64,000 nt of DNA from Numida meleagris. Taxonomy: Eukaryota; Chordata; Aves; Galliformes; Numididae. The position numbers and the translations under genes are program-made. A model generated the notes under the pieces. That model searched no databases and was not told the DNA's origin. It saw only the letters and a program-made list of their open reading frames with translations. This document shows positions 38,200 to 51,836 of this stretch, in pieces (position 1 is the stretch's first letter; each line of letters begins with the position of its first letter). The stretch covers positions 97,362,384 to 97,426,383 of the forward strand of contig NC_034410.1 in the NCBI RefSeq assembly GCF_002078875.1, read 5' to 3'.

Positions 38200-38792
38200 T
38201 CCCTTAAAATGTGCACGGAATGCCCTAGGCAGGGAGAAACGCAGCGAACTCCCTCTACGCTCGGCACTGGTGAGGCCGCACCTCGAGTGCCGTGTTCAGT
38301 TTTGGGCCCCTCACTATAAGAAATATATTGAGGCCCTGGAGCGTGTCCAGAGGAGGGCAACAAAGCTGTGAGGAGTCTGGAGCACAAGTCTGATGGGGAG
38401 CGGCTGAGGGAGCTGGGAGTGTTCAGCCTGGAGAAGAGGAGGCTCAGGGGAGACCTTGTTGCTCTCAGCAACACCTGAATGGAGGTTGTAGCAAGGTGGG
38501 GGTTGGCTTCTTCTCCCAGGTAACAGCGATAGGACGAGAGGGAGTGGCCTTAATTGTGCCAGGGGAGGTTCAGGTTGGGTATTAGGAAAAATGTCTTCTC
38601 AGAAAGAGTGGTGAGGCACTGGCACAGGCTGCCAAGGGAGGTGGTGGGGTCACCGACCCTGGAGGTGTTCAAGAACCGTGTGGCTGTGGCACTGAGGGAC
38701 ACGGTCAGTGGGCATGGTCGGGATGGTCTGACAGTTGGGGTAGATGATCTTAGAGGTCTTTTCCAACCTTAACGATTCTGTGACTCTAAAAT
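38200..38792 (+). mobile_element. CR1 LINE 3' fragment, longest in the window
   Basis: It includes GGTGAGGCCGCACCTCGAGT, CCAGAGGAGGGCAACAAAGC, GGCTGAGGGAGCTGGGAGTG, GAGAAGAGGAGGCTCAGGGG, CACAGGCTGCCAAGGGAGGT and CTTTTCCAACCTTAACGATT. It covers the end of ORF2 plus the 3' UTR. It sits at the upstream edge of the MTCL1 CpG island. The 72-codon open frame within it (38554-38772) is CR1-derived and not a gene. Confidence 0.95.
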
Positions 38793-39365
38793 CCTAGAGT
38801 GAGAGATGACGGTTTCTGTATCTCATCCGAACACATATGATTGTGGAAATACTAATTATTATGGAAACAATTATTATGGAAATATTAAATATTATGGATG
38901 TTGCCCTTGATGATAGCTATCAGAAAGTTTTGCTCTCGTGTGCTGCCTCTCTCCCTTGGGTTGTTACAACTTGTAGGAGTAGACCATCATCCCAGCCTCT
39001 CCGTTTAGCTCTGCAATGTGTTGTAGCCCTGTGATGAAAGGGGAACTGTACAGTAAAAATTTATGGGCACTGTTTTGACTCGGTTGCTCCATGACTGTAA
39101 CACTTCAATTCAAAAGGCAAATGAAAGGGAAAAGTATGGCTCGAGATAAGCCACTTTTCCACAAACAATGGCTGAGAGACAGCGCCTGAATTATTTGCAC
39201 TGGGGGGGAAAGAATTAGGGAGGTGAAGAAAGGAGTGCGTGCTTGAAAGGCTGGGAATCAGCTGGGGGAAGGAACCGGGGACACCTGAGTGCTGGGTGGA
39301 GTCCTGTTTGCTTTCGTTACCCCCCAAATCTGCAAATACCTCAATGCAGTTTTTTTGTTGTTATT

Positions 39366-39560
39366 AGGTTGGGTATTAGGATTTTTTTTTTTCTCCGAAA
39401 TAATGCTGAGGCAGTGGCACAGGCTGCCCAGGGAGGTGGTGGGGTCACCATCCCTGGAGGTGTTCAAGAACCGTGTGGACATGGCACTGAGGGACGTGGT
39501 TAGTGGGCATGGTGGTGGTGGGTCAATGGTTGGACTGGATGATTGTATGATTCTGTAGGG
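39366..39560 (+). mobile_element. CR1 LINE 3' fragment
   Basis: GTTGGGTATTAGGATTTTTT, then CACAGGCTGCCCAGGGAGGT, GGTGTTCAAGAACCGTGTGG and a GATTGTATGATTCTGTA tail. It has the same subfamily features as the copy starting near 38200, and an expanded T run near its left end. Confidence 0.93.
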
Positions 39561-42500
39561 ACTGGAGAGCAGATATCCCCATAAATGCTTGAGCGAGAAT
39601 AAGACCCCATCTTGAAAGCTAAGTACATGCCACAGAAATCTCCACTGGGCTGGGCAAATGCCCAGTAAGGATTGCTGCTATCACATTTCACATTTATTTA
39701 TATCAAATAATCTTTTCCCTTTACTTCAGACTCTCTAATGGTTCTCACAGGAACACGCAGGCACCAACTGCCCTGCTTACTCTCATTCTCCTCTCCTATT
39801 CCTTTTATTTGCTTGTAATGTCCAATTGTTGTCTCTTATCGTAAATTAGTCATACACTCCCTGGTGGGGGAACGGTTTCATACATGCTTGTGTGGCTCTC
39901 AGCATAATAGCACGCTGGGGTGTTGGTTGAATAACACATATAATCAGACATAACACTTTTACAACAAATTTATTTTGGCAGTGCTGGTACCCTTTGTCTG
40001 ATTAATGCAGACATTTGATAACCGAGTCATATTTGCTCAAATAATTATGAAAAGTAGATGCTAAGCCTGGCTGCCTAGATTAGGTATCACATGTTTTACA
40101 AAGTGCAAGGCGCAGTTTGGCAGCACGGAGGTCCCGAGATTCCTTTCCAGGGCTGAGGCAGAAGAGAGTTTACAATTACTTGGAGAAGATGTGAAGAGGC
40201 TCAATCTAAATGTAAATGTGTCCCTCAGCCCGCCCAGCTTACAGTAGCCTGAGCCTAAGCTGTTATTTTCTCCCATTTCAAATTCCTATTTCAGGGTACC
40301 TCAATGACACCCTCGGAACAGCCAACTTTAATGGCTAGACTTGGAGCCGCGAGGGAGCGCTGATGTTTATAGAACTAACACGAATAGGAAACAAAGACAC
40401 AAATGCATCCGCGCAACCTGTACCTATGGATAAAGCAGCATTCACCTGCCCGAGTCTGTCATTATTCCCCCGTCATATATTGCAGATCATGAGCTGTAAT
40501 TTCTTCGTGGCCACAGTGTGCTCTGTGATTATGCACCCTGGAGGAATCCTCTCCAGGGCCAGCAGGTGCTACAGTAACACATTCACAACAAACTCATGCA
40601 TGGCTCCGACAGGAACGCGTGTGTGACATTTAAAGCTCACAATTTTTTTTTTTCAGTCTCTTCCTCAACTGCTCACTCTCCTTGGGGGATTCAAAGCCCT
40701 AAAGACCTTTTTTGAAGCTTTATTCCTGGTCCCCAGAGTTACATTGCGCTTGTGGCTGCTTGTTCCCTACTTGTATGACACCCTGCTAATAAAGGTCTTA
40801 GTTCTTTACTGTTAAAATATTACTGATTGCCAGAATTCAATGGGGAATGGAAATAGTTGCATGAAGAGCTCCTGTAAGGGATTTCAGTACCAGAAGAAGG
40901 GCTTAGGCAGAATTTAAGCACCTCCATCCAAAACTGATTCCCCTACAACCAACTGCCCAGCCCAGCTTCTAGCCTTGTTGGACCACTTTGTCTGTAAAGC
41001 TCTGTGGACAAGCACAGCTTTTCCCCTGTAGGTGCCCATACCTGGTCCCATGGATGAAGCCCTCCAACCAGGGACATCTCTGAATTGCAAGCACGAAGAA
41101 GCCCATATCCCATCCTACAAGAGTTCAGAACTAAAGAAGTGAAAAGTGCACTTTTCACTATTCACAGATGTGTGCTTTTTCCTTCTCACACATTGCCTGT
41201 GACCTCACCAAACACCCACACAGACACCTGAAAACTTATCACCAACTCACCACTGCAGGTACAAGCACCTAGGATCTGCATGGTTGGTAGCACAGCACCG
41301 CGTACTGCTCATTTTCCAGCTTCTTAACTTCGAAGGGATGATTTATTGCGTTTCATCAAGTATCTTTGAAAGTGGAGTTAACAGCTTCTGCTATTCCGGG
41401 TTAACCCTTATGTACTTTGCTGCTTATTGGGGTTTTTTTGGTTTTTCTACCTGTATTAGATCAAGACTTTCAATATACAGAAGTCATATGCTTGTTATTT
41501 ACTGAAGACAGATGCTTTTCATGGGTTCTGGTTGCTGCAACTGATACGCATTACTGCATATACTGTATGTAAGTTGTAGTCTGATATTGCCTCAACAACA
41601 GACATGTTTCACAGAACTATGAAATGTATTTTAAAAGCTGAGGAGGCAGACTAATAAACTGACTATTGGTTGGCAGTGTTATTAATTTGTACGTTCTGCA
41701 AGGAATGTGTCACTTTACAACATGCACAACATCATTCTTAGAAGATTATAAATTATCCATCCCTAACGGTACAGTTGGCTAAAGAAGGCTGCAGAAAATA
41801 TCATATTCTACACACACACATACCTCTGATATCTAACCAATATCCTAACATAGCAAACATCCAATAGGATTAGCTTCCTAGATATATCTGTGCCAAATTT
41901 AGCAATTAAAGCATCAGTATTTTTCCACAGTGCTTCGTTCCCACTGTCTCATCTCCTCCTACCCCTAGCACCTCGTCAACTATTTCTTTTCTGACCCTGA
42001 TGAGGGAGGTTGTTCACAGCAGAAACTAAATCTTATTTTTTTTCCATTGGCACTTCAGTTCCTCCTAAGATGCTGTGGACAGATACGCTGCATTGTTTGT
42101 CTCATTGCAGTATCTCAAATTCATCTACCTTCAGTTGATCCTAAACCTTTAGGATCTCTGGCTGTAGTGTTAACTCCTTCAAAGCAGGAGACGTCTTTGG
42201 TTAATTATTAAGCCTGGTTCCCTGGCAGTGTTTCCATACACCACTTCTCTCCAACTCATTCATCCAAGTTTGGGGCACTTCACTGTGGGACAACCAAGCT
42301 CTTGACTGCACAGCGCCTTTGAGGCAAGCACAAAGTTAGCTCCCACAGCTTACACTCGTCTGAGCAGGCTCTGCAATGAGTTGAGCAACCAATGAATTTG
42401 AAGGAACATGCACACTCTCATCCACCTGTCAGTGCCTAGGGATCAAAACCCAAAGGCCTGGAAGGAACAGAAGGCAGTGAGTAGGAATGCATTACCTTGA

Positions 42501-42630
42501 TGCAGAGAGATGTATAAGCAAGTGAGGCTGATTTCCACGTGCCAGAGGGATGCTTGGAAGCACTGACTACAGGACAAGATGGAGGCATAGTCGAAGTACA
42601 AAGGCATAGAGAAGTCACCACATGTAAAAT

Positions 42631-42786
42631 TAGAATCATAGAATGACCTGGGTTGGAAGGGACGTCAGTGATCATCTAGTTCCAGCCCTCTGCCATGGCA
42701 AGGGCTGCCAACCCCTACATAAGGCACTAGATCAGGCTGCCCAGGGCCCCATCCAACCTGGCTGTGAACACCTGCAGAGATGGGCA
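42631..42786 (-). mobile_element. CR1 LINE 3' end, antisense on +
   Basis: AATCATAGAATGACCTGGGT, TGGAAGGGACGTCAGTGATC, GGCTGCCCAGGGCCCCATCC and AACCTGGCTGTGAACACCTG. A short truncated copy. Confidence 0.92.
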
Positions 42787-43135
42787 ATTAGTGGTACGTT
42801 CAGATTTCCAAGCTCTTTTAGCAAATCAGCCATTTACTTTAAATTGTGAATTTAAATAAATACTGCTAGCACCTTCTATTCAGAAGTCAAAGATAAGCTT
42901 TCCTTTCCTTGTTAACACATCCCACGGTACATTACAGTTTCTGTCTCATCAGCAGCAGAACCAAAGGTGTTCAGTTTTCCTGCATCTGTAACAAATAGCT
43001 CAGCAATAATGTGTTTCAATAAAACAGGGTGTTAATATTCACTTAAAATATTTTTGAACCAGCAAACACATTTTCACAGATAAATATAAATCAGACAAAT
43101 AGATAATTCCTTAGATATAAGGAAAAAAAATTTTA

Positions 43136-43336
43136 CGGTGAGGGTGGTGAGGCACTGGAACAGGTTGCCCAGAGATGTGGTTGATGCCCTGTCCCTAGAG
43201 ACTTTCAAGGCAAGGTTGGATCAGGCCCTGGACAACCTGATCTAGCTGTGGTGTCCCTGTTCATTGCAGGGGAGTTGGACTTGGTGACTTTTAAAGGTCC
43301 TTTTGAGCTCTAAGATTCTATGATTCTATAATGAAG
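43136..43336 (+). mobile_element. CR1 LINE 3' fragment
   Basis: It includes GGTGAGGCACTGGAACAGGT, GTCCCTGTTCATTGCAGGGG, GTTGGACTTGGTGACTTTTA and the tail AGATTCTATGATTCTATAAT. Confidence 0.93.
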
Positions 43337-44583
43337 TATAATTAAACCCATTTTCAGATCAAAAACCCACTTAGAAGTCTGTAACATCCAGAAAGAAGTG
43401 TCCTTAACATGGAATGATTAGAACTCAGAAAAAAAGATTTGAAAATCAGACAACGGTACATGTATTGTGGCTTTACAACACTTCGGGGATTTTTTTTTTT
43501 TTTTCTTCTTTTGAAGCTCCAGATTATGCTGAAGGGGCAGTGCAGGAGCTACAGGTGAGAAGGAGTTTCCTGGTTATCTCATCATGTGAGAGCGTTTGGA
43601 CTCTCTTCTTGGCTTCTGAAGGAAGAAATACCTTTTCATCCAATTTCTTGCCTGGTAATGGAAATAAAGGTGTAATATTCTCCGTCTAAAACAGCGATGC
43701 AATAGCATGGAGCTAGCTAATGTCTCAAGACGTTAAATGCATTTGAATACATTTACCTGTGTGTAATTAGTCCAATATTCATATGAAGATCTTTTTGCCT
43801 TAAAGACAAAACACAACAAAACTTATGTTTCTTGGGCATATAGCTTGGTCTGGGAGCACTTACAAGTTCACTTACCTTTCTTACACCAGCACTGCAGCTT
43901 CCCAAATTCACCCACCCTGACACTCAGTTAGGAACAAGGACGTGTGAGTGACAGCAAGGTGATAACGCACCAGGGCCATCGTGGCTGTGGCAGCAAGGAG
44001 GAGGCTCTCACCCCAGCCCCTCAGCCCTGAGATAGGGAAAGATGGCACCAGAATTTGCTTTTCTAACCTCTCTCCCAGCCTCACCTGGCTCTCTGTCCCG
44101 AGGTTTTGTGTGGTCTTGCCCACGGAGGGGCCTGAGGAGCTGGATGCTTTGCTCACATCCCCCTGCGTGGTGATAGGAATGAGGTATGGGTGCAGGCCTG
44201 GATCTCTGTGGTGCAGAGAGCAGAGCAGGAAGGCACATCCAGTAACCGCGGTGGCACAGCCTGGGGCTGCCAGAATCAGACTGGAGGAGGACCAGAGGAT
44301 AGGATGAAGACGAAGATCTCTGCCAAGCAGGGACATCCGCTCAGAGATGGAATCACACACTGCTGCCATGCTGGGAGAGTGCAGAGGATGATGCAGCACT
44401 GGTGCAGGCATTCATTAAAAATTACAAAAATGAATTTAGTGACAATTTCACAGAACAAACAACCTTCTTCTAAACACCAAGAGGTTATGAAATACACAGC
44501 AAACAGCAGCTGCAATTTATTGGATATTTTCTGATGAGTTTTGATAAAAATCTGTCTTTGGAGTTGTGGACAATTCACAGAAT

Positions 44584-44755
44584 GAATCATAGAACCGTAG
44601 AATGGCTTGGGTTGGAGGAGACTTTAAAGCCCACCCAGTCCCAATCCCCAGCTGTGGGCAGGGCTGCCACCCACCAGCTCAGCTGCCCAGGGCCTCATCC
44701 AACCTGGCCTTGAGCACCTCCAGGGATGGGGCACCCACAACTTCTCCGGGCAAAT
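44584..44755 (-). mobile_element. CR1 LINE 3' fragment, antisense on +
   Basis: AATCATAGAACCGTAGAATG, GCTTGGGTTGGAGGAGACTT, CATCCAACCTGGCCTTGAGC and GGGGCACCCACAACTTCTCC. It ends abruptly near 44755. Confidence 0.93.
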
Positions 44756-46049
44756 TCATCTTGCAATGAGCTGAAAACTCACTACAAAGTGAGAAGTGTG
44801 TGGGAATAACTGGCAAAACGAAAAGCTGTTAATTGCTGAATTTGTCAAGGGCTATCACAATATAATTGGCATTTGCAACCTATTTATTAACAATTTAGAA
44901 GTGGAAGTGAATGTCCTCATTCACCAAATTGGCTGATAGCAAAATGTTTTTCTGGTGGCTCACGACTGTGACAGGCTGTAGGAAGATCTTAATAAAATTA
45001 GGTAATAGACAATTTTGTGGTAAATTAAATTTAGACCCATGCAAAACTGGGGACTAGAGCTGAGTGAATAATTATTTATAAAATGTACTCAGCATATTTT
45101 GCATCTGTATGTGTTTGCAAACTGCCCGAGATCTATTTATGGTTTTTCAAAATTCATTATTTGTTTTGTTTACTCCTAACACAATTGTTATGAATAATTC
45201 TCAATTCACAAATTGCTTATGGCAAGCTCTGTCCATTTCACCTCAAAACACATGCCCTAATTCCTAGTCAGTGACATTTGGAAACCGAAATGCAAACTGA
45301 TTTCCGTGGTCTCAATCCTAGAGCATCCTTCATTTATGTGTTAATTAAATAGGATAAAGAGAGATTTGTAAAGATCTGGAGATAGCCGAATTAAGGAAAG
45401 TAAGAGAGAAATATGTGACTGAGTAGAACACGTAACAACAAGACATAGAACATGGATCAGCCTTTCCTCTGCTGTTTTGTACAAGAGGGATCTCAACAGC
45501 ATTTTTTAAATGTAAGGACAGATATATCCTCCGCATTGGAGCTCAGCAGCGCTCAGGAAACTAAGCTAACAGATACAAAATGAAACTTAGAAAATTACAC
45601 ACGAGTAAATACTGAATGGAGGGGAACTGATCCTAGCAGAAAATGGTGTTTTTGAAAGAAATTCATAGAAAAGCTGCAGAGAAGCCCAAGGAGCTCTTAG
45701 GCCCCAAGCAGCCAGTCCTTTATCACTGAAACTTCTTTAGCGCTGTCATTTTATCAGGATGGCCAAGAAAGATTCTTGAAGATAAGAATGTAACTTTGGT
45801 TTGGTTTGAAAAGGAACTATTCTGCGGGCTAAAAGAAAGGAAACAGCTGATCAGGAGCATATGAAAACACAGCCATTGGGGCTAATGGGCATGTTAACTG
45901 AGAACAGCCTGGAGAGGAGAACTGGCTCAACCTTTCCTCATTCCACAAGTAACAGTGTAACTTGCCAATGACTTGCATTATCTTTCTAGCTGTATTTCAG
46001 GCATCTTTTCCCTGTGGATAAAAAGGAGCCAGGAGGAGGGGAGGGAGGA

Positions 46050-46292
46050 GGAAGTAATGGCTTAAAACTTGAATGTAAGAAGTTCCATACAAACATGGAA
46101 GACCTTCATGGTAAGGGTGACAGAGCACTGGAACAGGCTGCCCAGAGAGGCTGTGGAGTCTCCTTCTGTGGAGATATTCAAGACCCGGCTGGGCGCCTAC
46201 CTGAGCGACCTACTGTAGAGTACCTGCTTTAGCAGGGGAGTTGGATTTGGTGATCTTTTGAGGTCCCTTCCAACCCCTGCGATTCTGTGAGA
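46050..46292 (+). mobile_element. CR1 LINE 3' fragment
   Basis: It includes GTAAGGGTGACAGAGCACTG, GAACAGGCTGCCCAGAGAGG, GCAGGGGAGTTGGATTTGGT and CCCTTCCAACCCCTGCGATT. The left boundary is uncertain. Confidence 0.92.
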
Positions 46293-48125
46293 CACATGGC
46301 CATGTGTGATACCCGCTGCCTGCCTCAGGACAGTGCTTACACTGCCAAATCCACACCACCAGTCCCAGGAGGCCCCTCTGCTCCCTGTGTTAACTGGTGA
46401 AGGAGCCACTCACCCCTCTAGGGGTAAGCAGTGCTGTTGGGAAGACTGCCAGCCTAATGTGGGAATTAATGAGCAGCACTGCAGTGCAGTTTCATTTTAA
46501 CAGCAAGCTTATTCCTCTCATTTTTAATTCACTGTCACAGACACACAAATGTGTCATTTGTATCATAACTAGAGCCTTCCCTGTAGCGGAACTGTAAAGG
46601 TCCATTATTTTTATCTTTTTTTTCCCCAATTCTGTTTCAGTGTTAGTCACTTCTGCCTTTTCTACAGGAACCAGTGTTGCTTCCCCTCAATAAAAGCCAT
46701 CTGTGATTATTTAAACCAAGTGCTCATATTAAAAATTGGGGCACTTTCCTTCAGTAGCAGACAGTGAACAATAATGCGTGGCACACCAGTATAACAGCCA
46801 TCTCTGAGAGGAAACAATGAACACCTGACTCATCCCTCTTGCTGTCCATCAGCAGCGATGTCTTTGGATCTTGCAGTGCTTCTGCCACACAACAGGTCAC
46901 GTCCTCACTTCCTCTGGCCTTTCGTACTGGAAACATGCAGTGGCACACTCCAGAGATGTGCATCATTTTTTATAACACTTCTCCTTTGAAGCAGGAAGAA
47001 GATCTTTAGCATCTATTAAATTGGCACTTGTCACTAATTATTTTCAAGCTTATCATCATTTGTAACTTTACAGCTCTCTTTAGTCGCTTTAATTATAGAT
47101 TCTGTACCCCATACTTTCTCCATTCAAGAAAAGCATTCATCATCTCAAGCCAGGCACTGTTTTAACAAGCTCCAGAAGAGATTATAAAGATACGAATGGA
47201 TCCTGCAGTCTGAGCAAACACCCACTGTGCTTACGTGACTGCCTGGCAGAAACCCACACCCAGAGCACTGAAAGGCAGGCTCACTTCTAGCATTACATTT
47301 CTCTTTTACTGCTCTTTCCCTTAAGCATACCTGTGCCTTTCTTCACCTCCTGCTCATCCAGAGGATCAAAATCATCTTCGCCCTTTGGGCCAGCTCACTG
47401 CTCTCTTGAAACAGACCATCAGAAACAGAACAAGAAAGGAGGAGGAAAATGGTAATTACTGCTTGGTGCACCTGTCATCCCATGTTGATGAAGCAAGGTG
47501 TGTGCCTTGGTATCAAGAGCACCTGGGCATGGTCTGGGCCTGCTCTCCTACCCCACCTCCTCCAGAGCAAGTCACACCCACCCACTGCAGAATAAATATT
47601 CCAAATACAGGCAAAATTCATAGGATTTAGCTTGCCATTATGGGATAGTGTGCTTCACTTTACATTGTTTAGTTTTTTTGTGAATTTCCCCATATGCTGT
47701 ATAATTACTTCATATTTAATAAGTGATATTAAATGATGGGTTGTTTCTTTTCTTTTTGCATTTTTTCTTAATTAGTGTTCACTGTTTCAACTTCGTCTGA
47801 AATGAAGAAAGTTATCCAAGCAAAACTATCAAGTACGAAACCAAGAACTGAAATCTACATTGTTAACTCAAGGCTACCACACGCTTTTTACAGGATGAAG
47901 CCTTTTACAACACATTACAGATCTAAGCTTTTCAAAGCAGGATATACAGGATTAAGGCTACATTTAAATCTGAACATGATAAAAGGGAAAAAAACAAACA
48001 GGCAAAATGTGACAGCTTTATACTGATGTTATGTAAGAACTTACATGGGAAATAATTCGTTCCTTATTTCTATCTTCTAACAGTATCAGGAGGAAAAAAG
48101 ATATTTTAGAACATTAATCTCACCC

Positions 48126-48141
48126 TTTTTTTTTTTTTTTT
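48126..48141. repeat. T16 homopolymer
   Basis: An uninterrupted T run with no recognisable element attached. Confidence 0.9.
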
Positions 48142-51100
48142 GGTGTGTCTTTATCTAATCTGATACCATAAATACTAAAACACTTTAATCCAAACTGTAT
48201 GGCTATCGTCACCACAGCGGTGAGCTGACTCTGTAAGCCTCGGTCATGTCTCTTCTGCTTTTAGCACCCTCAGATTTTACTCCTGTACCACTTCAGCTCT
48301 AATGCATTGGGAGTTTGCGGACACTGAAATACCTTCACGATCATTTTCACATAAACACAGCATTATCTGCACTACATTCTGTGTTTAAGTTTGTGACAGA
48401 CATTCTTTAAACTGACTCAGCCTTGAAGTTACTTGTTTTCAGGCCAAACTGCTAAGATTACATTATCCTTAGGGACTATGTATGCTGTCTACATAATATA
48501 TGTCTATTTTGTAAGCAGCTTAGGATGGGGACCATGCTTTTTATGAAGCGGAGCTTATAACCAATGACCTTATTTAGCAATAAACCACGTTCTCAGCCCT
48601 TCCGCCTGCAGTGCCCAGTGACAGACTGGGATTTATTTGAGAGAACAGCAGTGAAAGCGCACTCAGTGTTGCTGCCTCTCTTACTGGGAGCAAACAGCCA
48701 GCTCCTGTGCACTCAGTAACCGATTTGTGTAAGAGGCTCCCACGTCCTTCCCCATCATTCAGTCATCCACCTTCCCAGGAAGAGATGCTTGGACAGAAAG
48801 GCAGCGGCACCCATAGGAGGGTACTACTGTCCGCAGCGCTCCCCAAGCTGCCAGGGAGATGCACTGCCTTTGGAACCCACACGTCGGGATGTTGGTGAAA
48901 GATTTATGCTTCCTGATTCCTGCTGTGGTTTGCTTTGCTGCTTTGTTTACTTGGCAGGGAGAGGGAGGGAACTGGATTAGCCTCAAAACCCCTCGACAAA
49001 AGGCAGAAAACTCTGTCTTAGGCAATTAATAATCTGCATTTCCACAGAATAACTATGCATGCCTGAGTTATCTCCAGAAAAGTCAGCATACTTCAAAACA
49101 GTAATTCGTAGTGCTTATAAAGCACTTCGTATCAAAATAGTTTCAAAATCAGCAGGAGCTTTGTTCTGACCTGGTGCCCACTGTGACATACCTAAGCAAG
49201 GAGCAAACCAAAACACCACCCAGATACGAAATCAGTGTAACTAATTACTGTGTAAAGTCTCTGAAGCTCCTCTTTTACCTACTTTACCTTGAACACCACA
49301 AATGTTGCACAGCTAAGAACAATAATCAGAACCACTGTCATGGGAATCTTGTGAAAAAGAGGGGGAGACAATTCAAGATTTCAGTCAAGTGAGTTAATTC
49401 CTTTCCATTTGCAGAGCCCCTTACAGCAGAGAGCGCACTGCAGTATGAATGTGACAGAAGGGAAGGTGACTGGGGTATTTTACTGTAGCTAATATTTCCA
49501 TCAGAGAAAGAAAACTACCTACTCTTTTCTGATGGCATTGGATAAATATCGTGCAATGGATCAAAACGCTAATTTGCCTAATTGCATTAGCCCACTCCCC
49601 TCCTGTTATGAGACTTCAAGCTTCAATGGCAAATCCAACCTCCTAATGAGATTACAGTGACGTGCCCCATGTGAGGCTGTAGGACGGCAATGGGATGGGC
49701 AGGGGAGCCACCATTCCCTTGGTGACCGGCCGAGTGGTTAACCCCGGTAAGGAAGGGTGTGGGGGGAAATCAGTTTGAGTGACAGCACTTCATCCTTTAA
49801 ACTTCAGCTCACTGCTGAACAAAGCAGAAACGGTGCCAAGCAAGGACCATGGGGAAATTACCCTTGTTTTAATCTCCGTCTCCTCCAGCTGATGTCAGGA
49901 GAAGGGGACGAGACAAAGGGCCTCAAGCTGTGGTAGAGATCATTAAAACAGAAGAACATAAAGCAGTGGACATCACTGTGCCATCCATTACACATTCGGT
50001 TGAATGCAAATGTTTTTCTTTGTTATGCCGTTTGATATTATTATTACTATTATACCTTTAACCCGTTTTGTGCAGCTTTATTCCTTATCTAGCCTCCTTT
50101 GTAATGCCTTGCAGTCAGCTCCACCAGCAGAACAAATCGCTTTCCCTTCATTACTCACAGAGAGCTGTTGGAGCCCGGAGCCTGAGATAACTGCGATATA
50201 TGGTCCCGATTTAAATTCTGTGGAAAAGCTGAAACTATGCCAGAATCACAGCACAGATATGTTATTACTGCTGTCATATCGAGAGCAGGTGATATGTTTT
50301 TGAATTAGGGAGTATTTAATCACAAAGATGCCCAATTAGTACGTAGTGATAAAATAGGTGTGTTCATCACCCTTGGCCTTTACTGCAGACAGTAGTCTTT
50401 TTATGCCAATATCCAATACATCTAATATCAACTCATGCAATAAATTGTTTTAAGAGAAATATAAGGCAACGTTAAAGAGATGATGTCTGTGAATGGAGAA
50501 TGAAAAGGATTATTTTTATATATTTTTTTCCCACGACAAAGATATTTTGAGTCAGAGAACACTGCCCACATACATTGGAGCAGTCTATAACCCACATACA
50601 CGGATCCCCCAAGCCTGCTTCAGTTCCCAGCAGTGTAAATCTAGAGGATTTCCACTGGAGCCTGCCAAGTTAAAGCGCTGTGAAAAATGCTCGTAAAGGC
50701 CCAACAGTTCTCATTTCACAAGACCATATAGGCAAGGAATGACAGGCCCATGGGTAAAAACCAGCCTAAAGGCTCCAGATGGTATACAAATGAAAAAGTG
50801 ACAGAAAACTTACCCTGACCACCAGTGCCACAGGCAGGGAGACGGCAGCAGCGTCCTGCTGCAAGGGCAAGAAGAAAAGGACACTTCATTACTGGGTGAC
50901 ACCAAGAGAAGCAACCCCTAATTCCTCTGCGCTCTAATTTAGTTGAGAACATAATCAATTGCTGAAATTGTTTAACTATTTTTAAACCTAAGGGAGCAAA
51001 TGGAAATTGCATTTTAAAGACAGAAACTTAATTATGCTTTTTGAGAGCTAGCTATTTGCCAAAGGAGAAGAAGCAAGGCCAGCGCCACATTCCTTACCTC

Positions 51101-51729
51101 TGTCCTCATCGGTGGAGGTTTCTGATGCCTCCTGCCCACTCACCAAACGTGAGATTCCACCGTGCAGTGCTTCCTTTACTGCAGATGAGGCTGCAGTGGC
51201 TCCTGGCAAATGTTTTGACATAGCTGGTCATCAGGATTAAAACAGAGTAATCAATGGGTTTTTCATTTTGTGTTTGTTTTTGTTTTCCTTGTTGCTTTTA
51301 GGAATGCCTGTAATTTGCAAGATCACATCCCGACCTCGGCTCTCAAGATCTTCTATTTCGCAAAATACCTTTGCTGTAATCAAAGTTGCCATTATAGCAC
51401 GGCTAGGTGTACTTGCTGTGGCTTTCATCTAGCTAGATTCAGATTAAAGGTCTCTGTGACCTTTGGGCTGCTGAAGGCAGCAGCAGGGAAGCTGCAGCAG
51501 CACACGGTCCTTTACAACCCTGCTGGGAAGGGCCACGGGTGCAGCGGCCCTTCCTGCAACAGCTCTTGCCTGCCTGGCTCTGCTGGAGTCATGCCTTTCC
51601 TCCATGAAATACACTGTTGGCTCCACCACCATTCGATTGCCTGTAGTTAGATCTTCAAAACCATATGTTCTTTGGTCCTTCAGCCCATTTATTAAATGCA
51701 TGAACAGTTCTGTCAAGGAATGTTTAAAC

Positions 51730-51836
51730 ATTGTGCCGAGAGACATGGTTTAGTGAGAACTATTAGTGATACGTGGATGGTTGGACTGGATGATCTTGTA
51801 AGTCGTTTCCAACCTTGGTGATTCCATGATTCTGCT
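51730..51836 (+). mobile_element. CR1 LINE extreme 3' end, diverged
   Basis: GGATGGTTGGACTGGATGAT, CTTGTAAGTCGTTTCCAACC and TTGGTGATTCCATGATTCTG. It is short and more diverged than its neighbours. Confidence 0.88.

Noticed and set aside
36619..38207. Long plus-strand open frames (246-341 codons) across the CpG island
   Set aside because: They run through the N gap and are antisense shadows of GC-rich MTCL1 exon 1 and its leader. Arg/Ala/Pro/Ser-rich translations are typical of CpG-island frames without stops.
38554..39558. Open frames of 72 and 89 codons on plus
   Set aside because: They translate the CR1 3' region at 38200-38792 and 39366-39560 and are not host genes.
43517..43554. Possible short exon after a long T run, with an AAG acceptor and GTGAGA donor
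   Set aside because: It is only 38 bases long, without partner exons or a recognised peptide. Pseudo-exons like this are common in introns and spacers.
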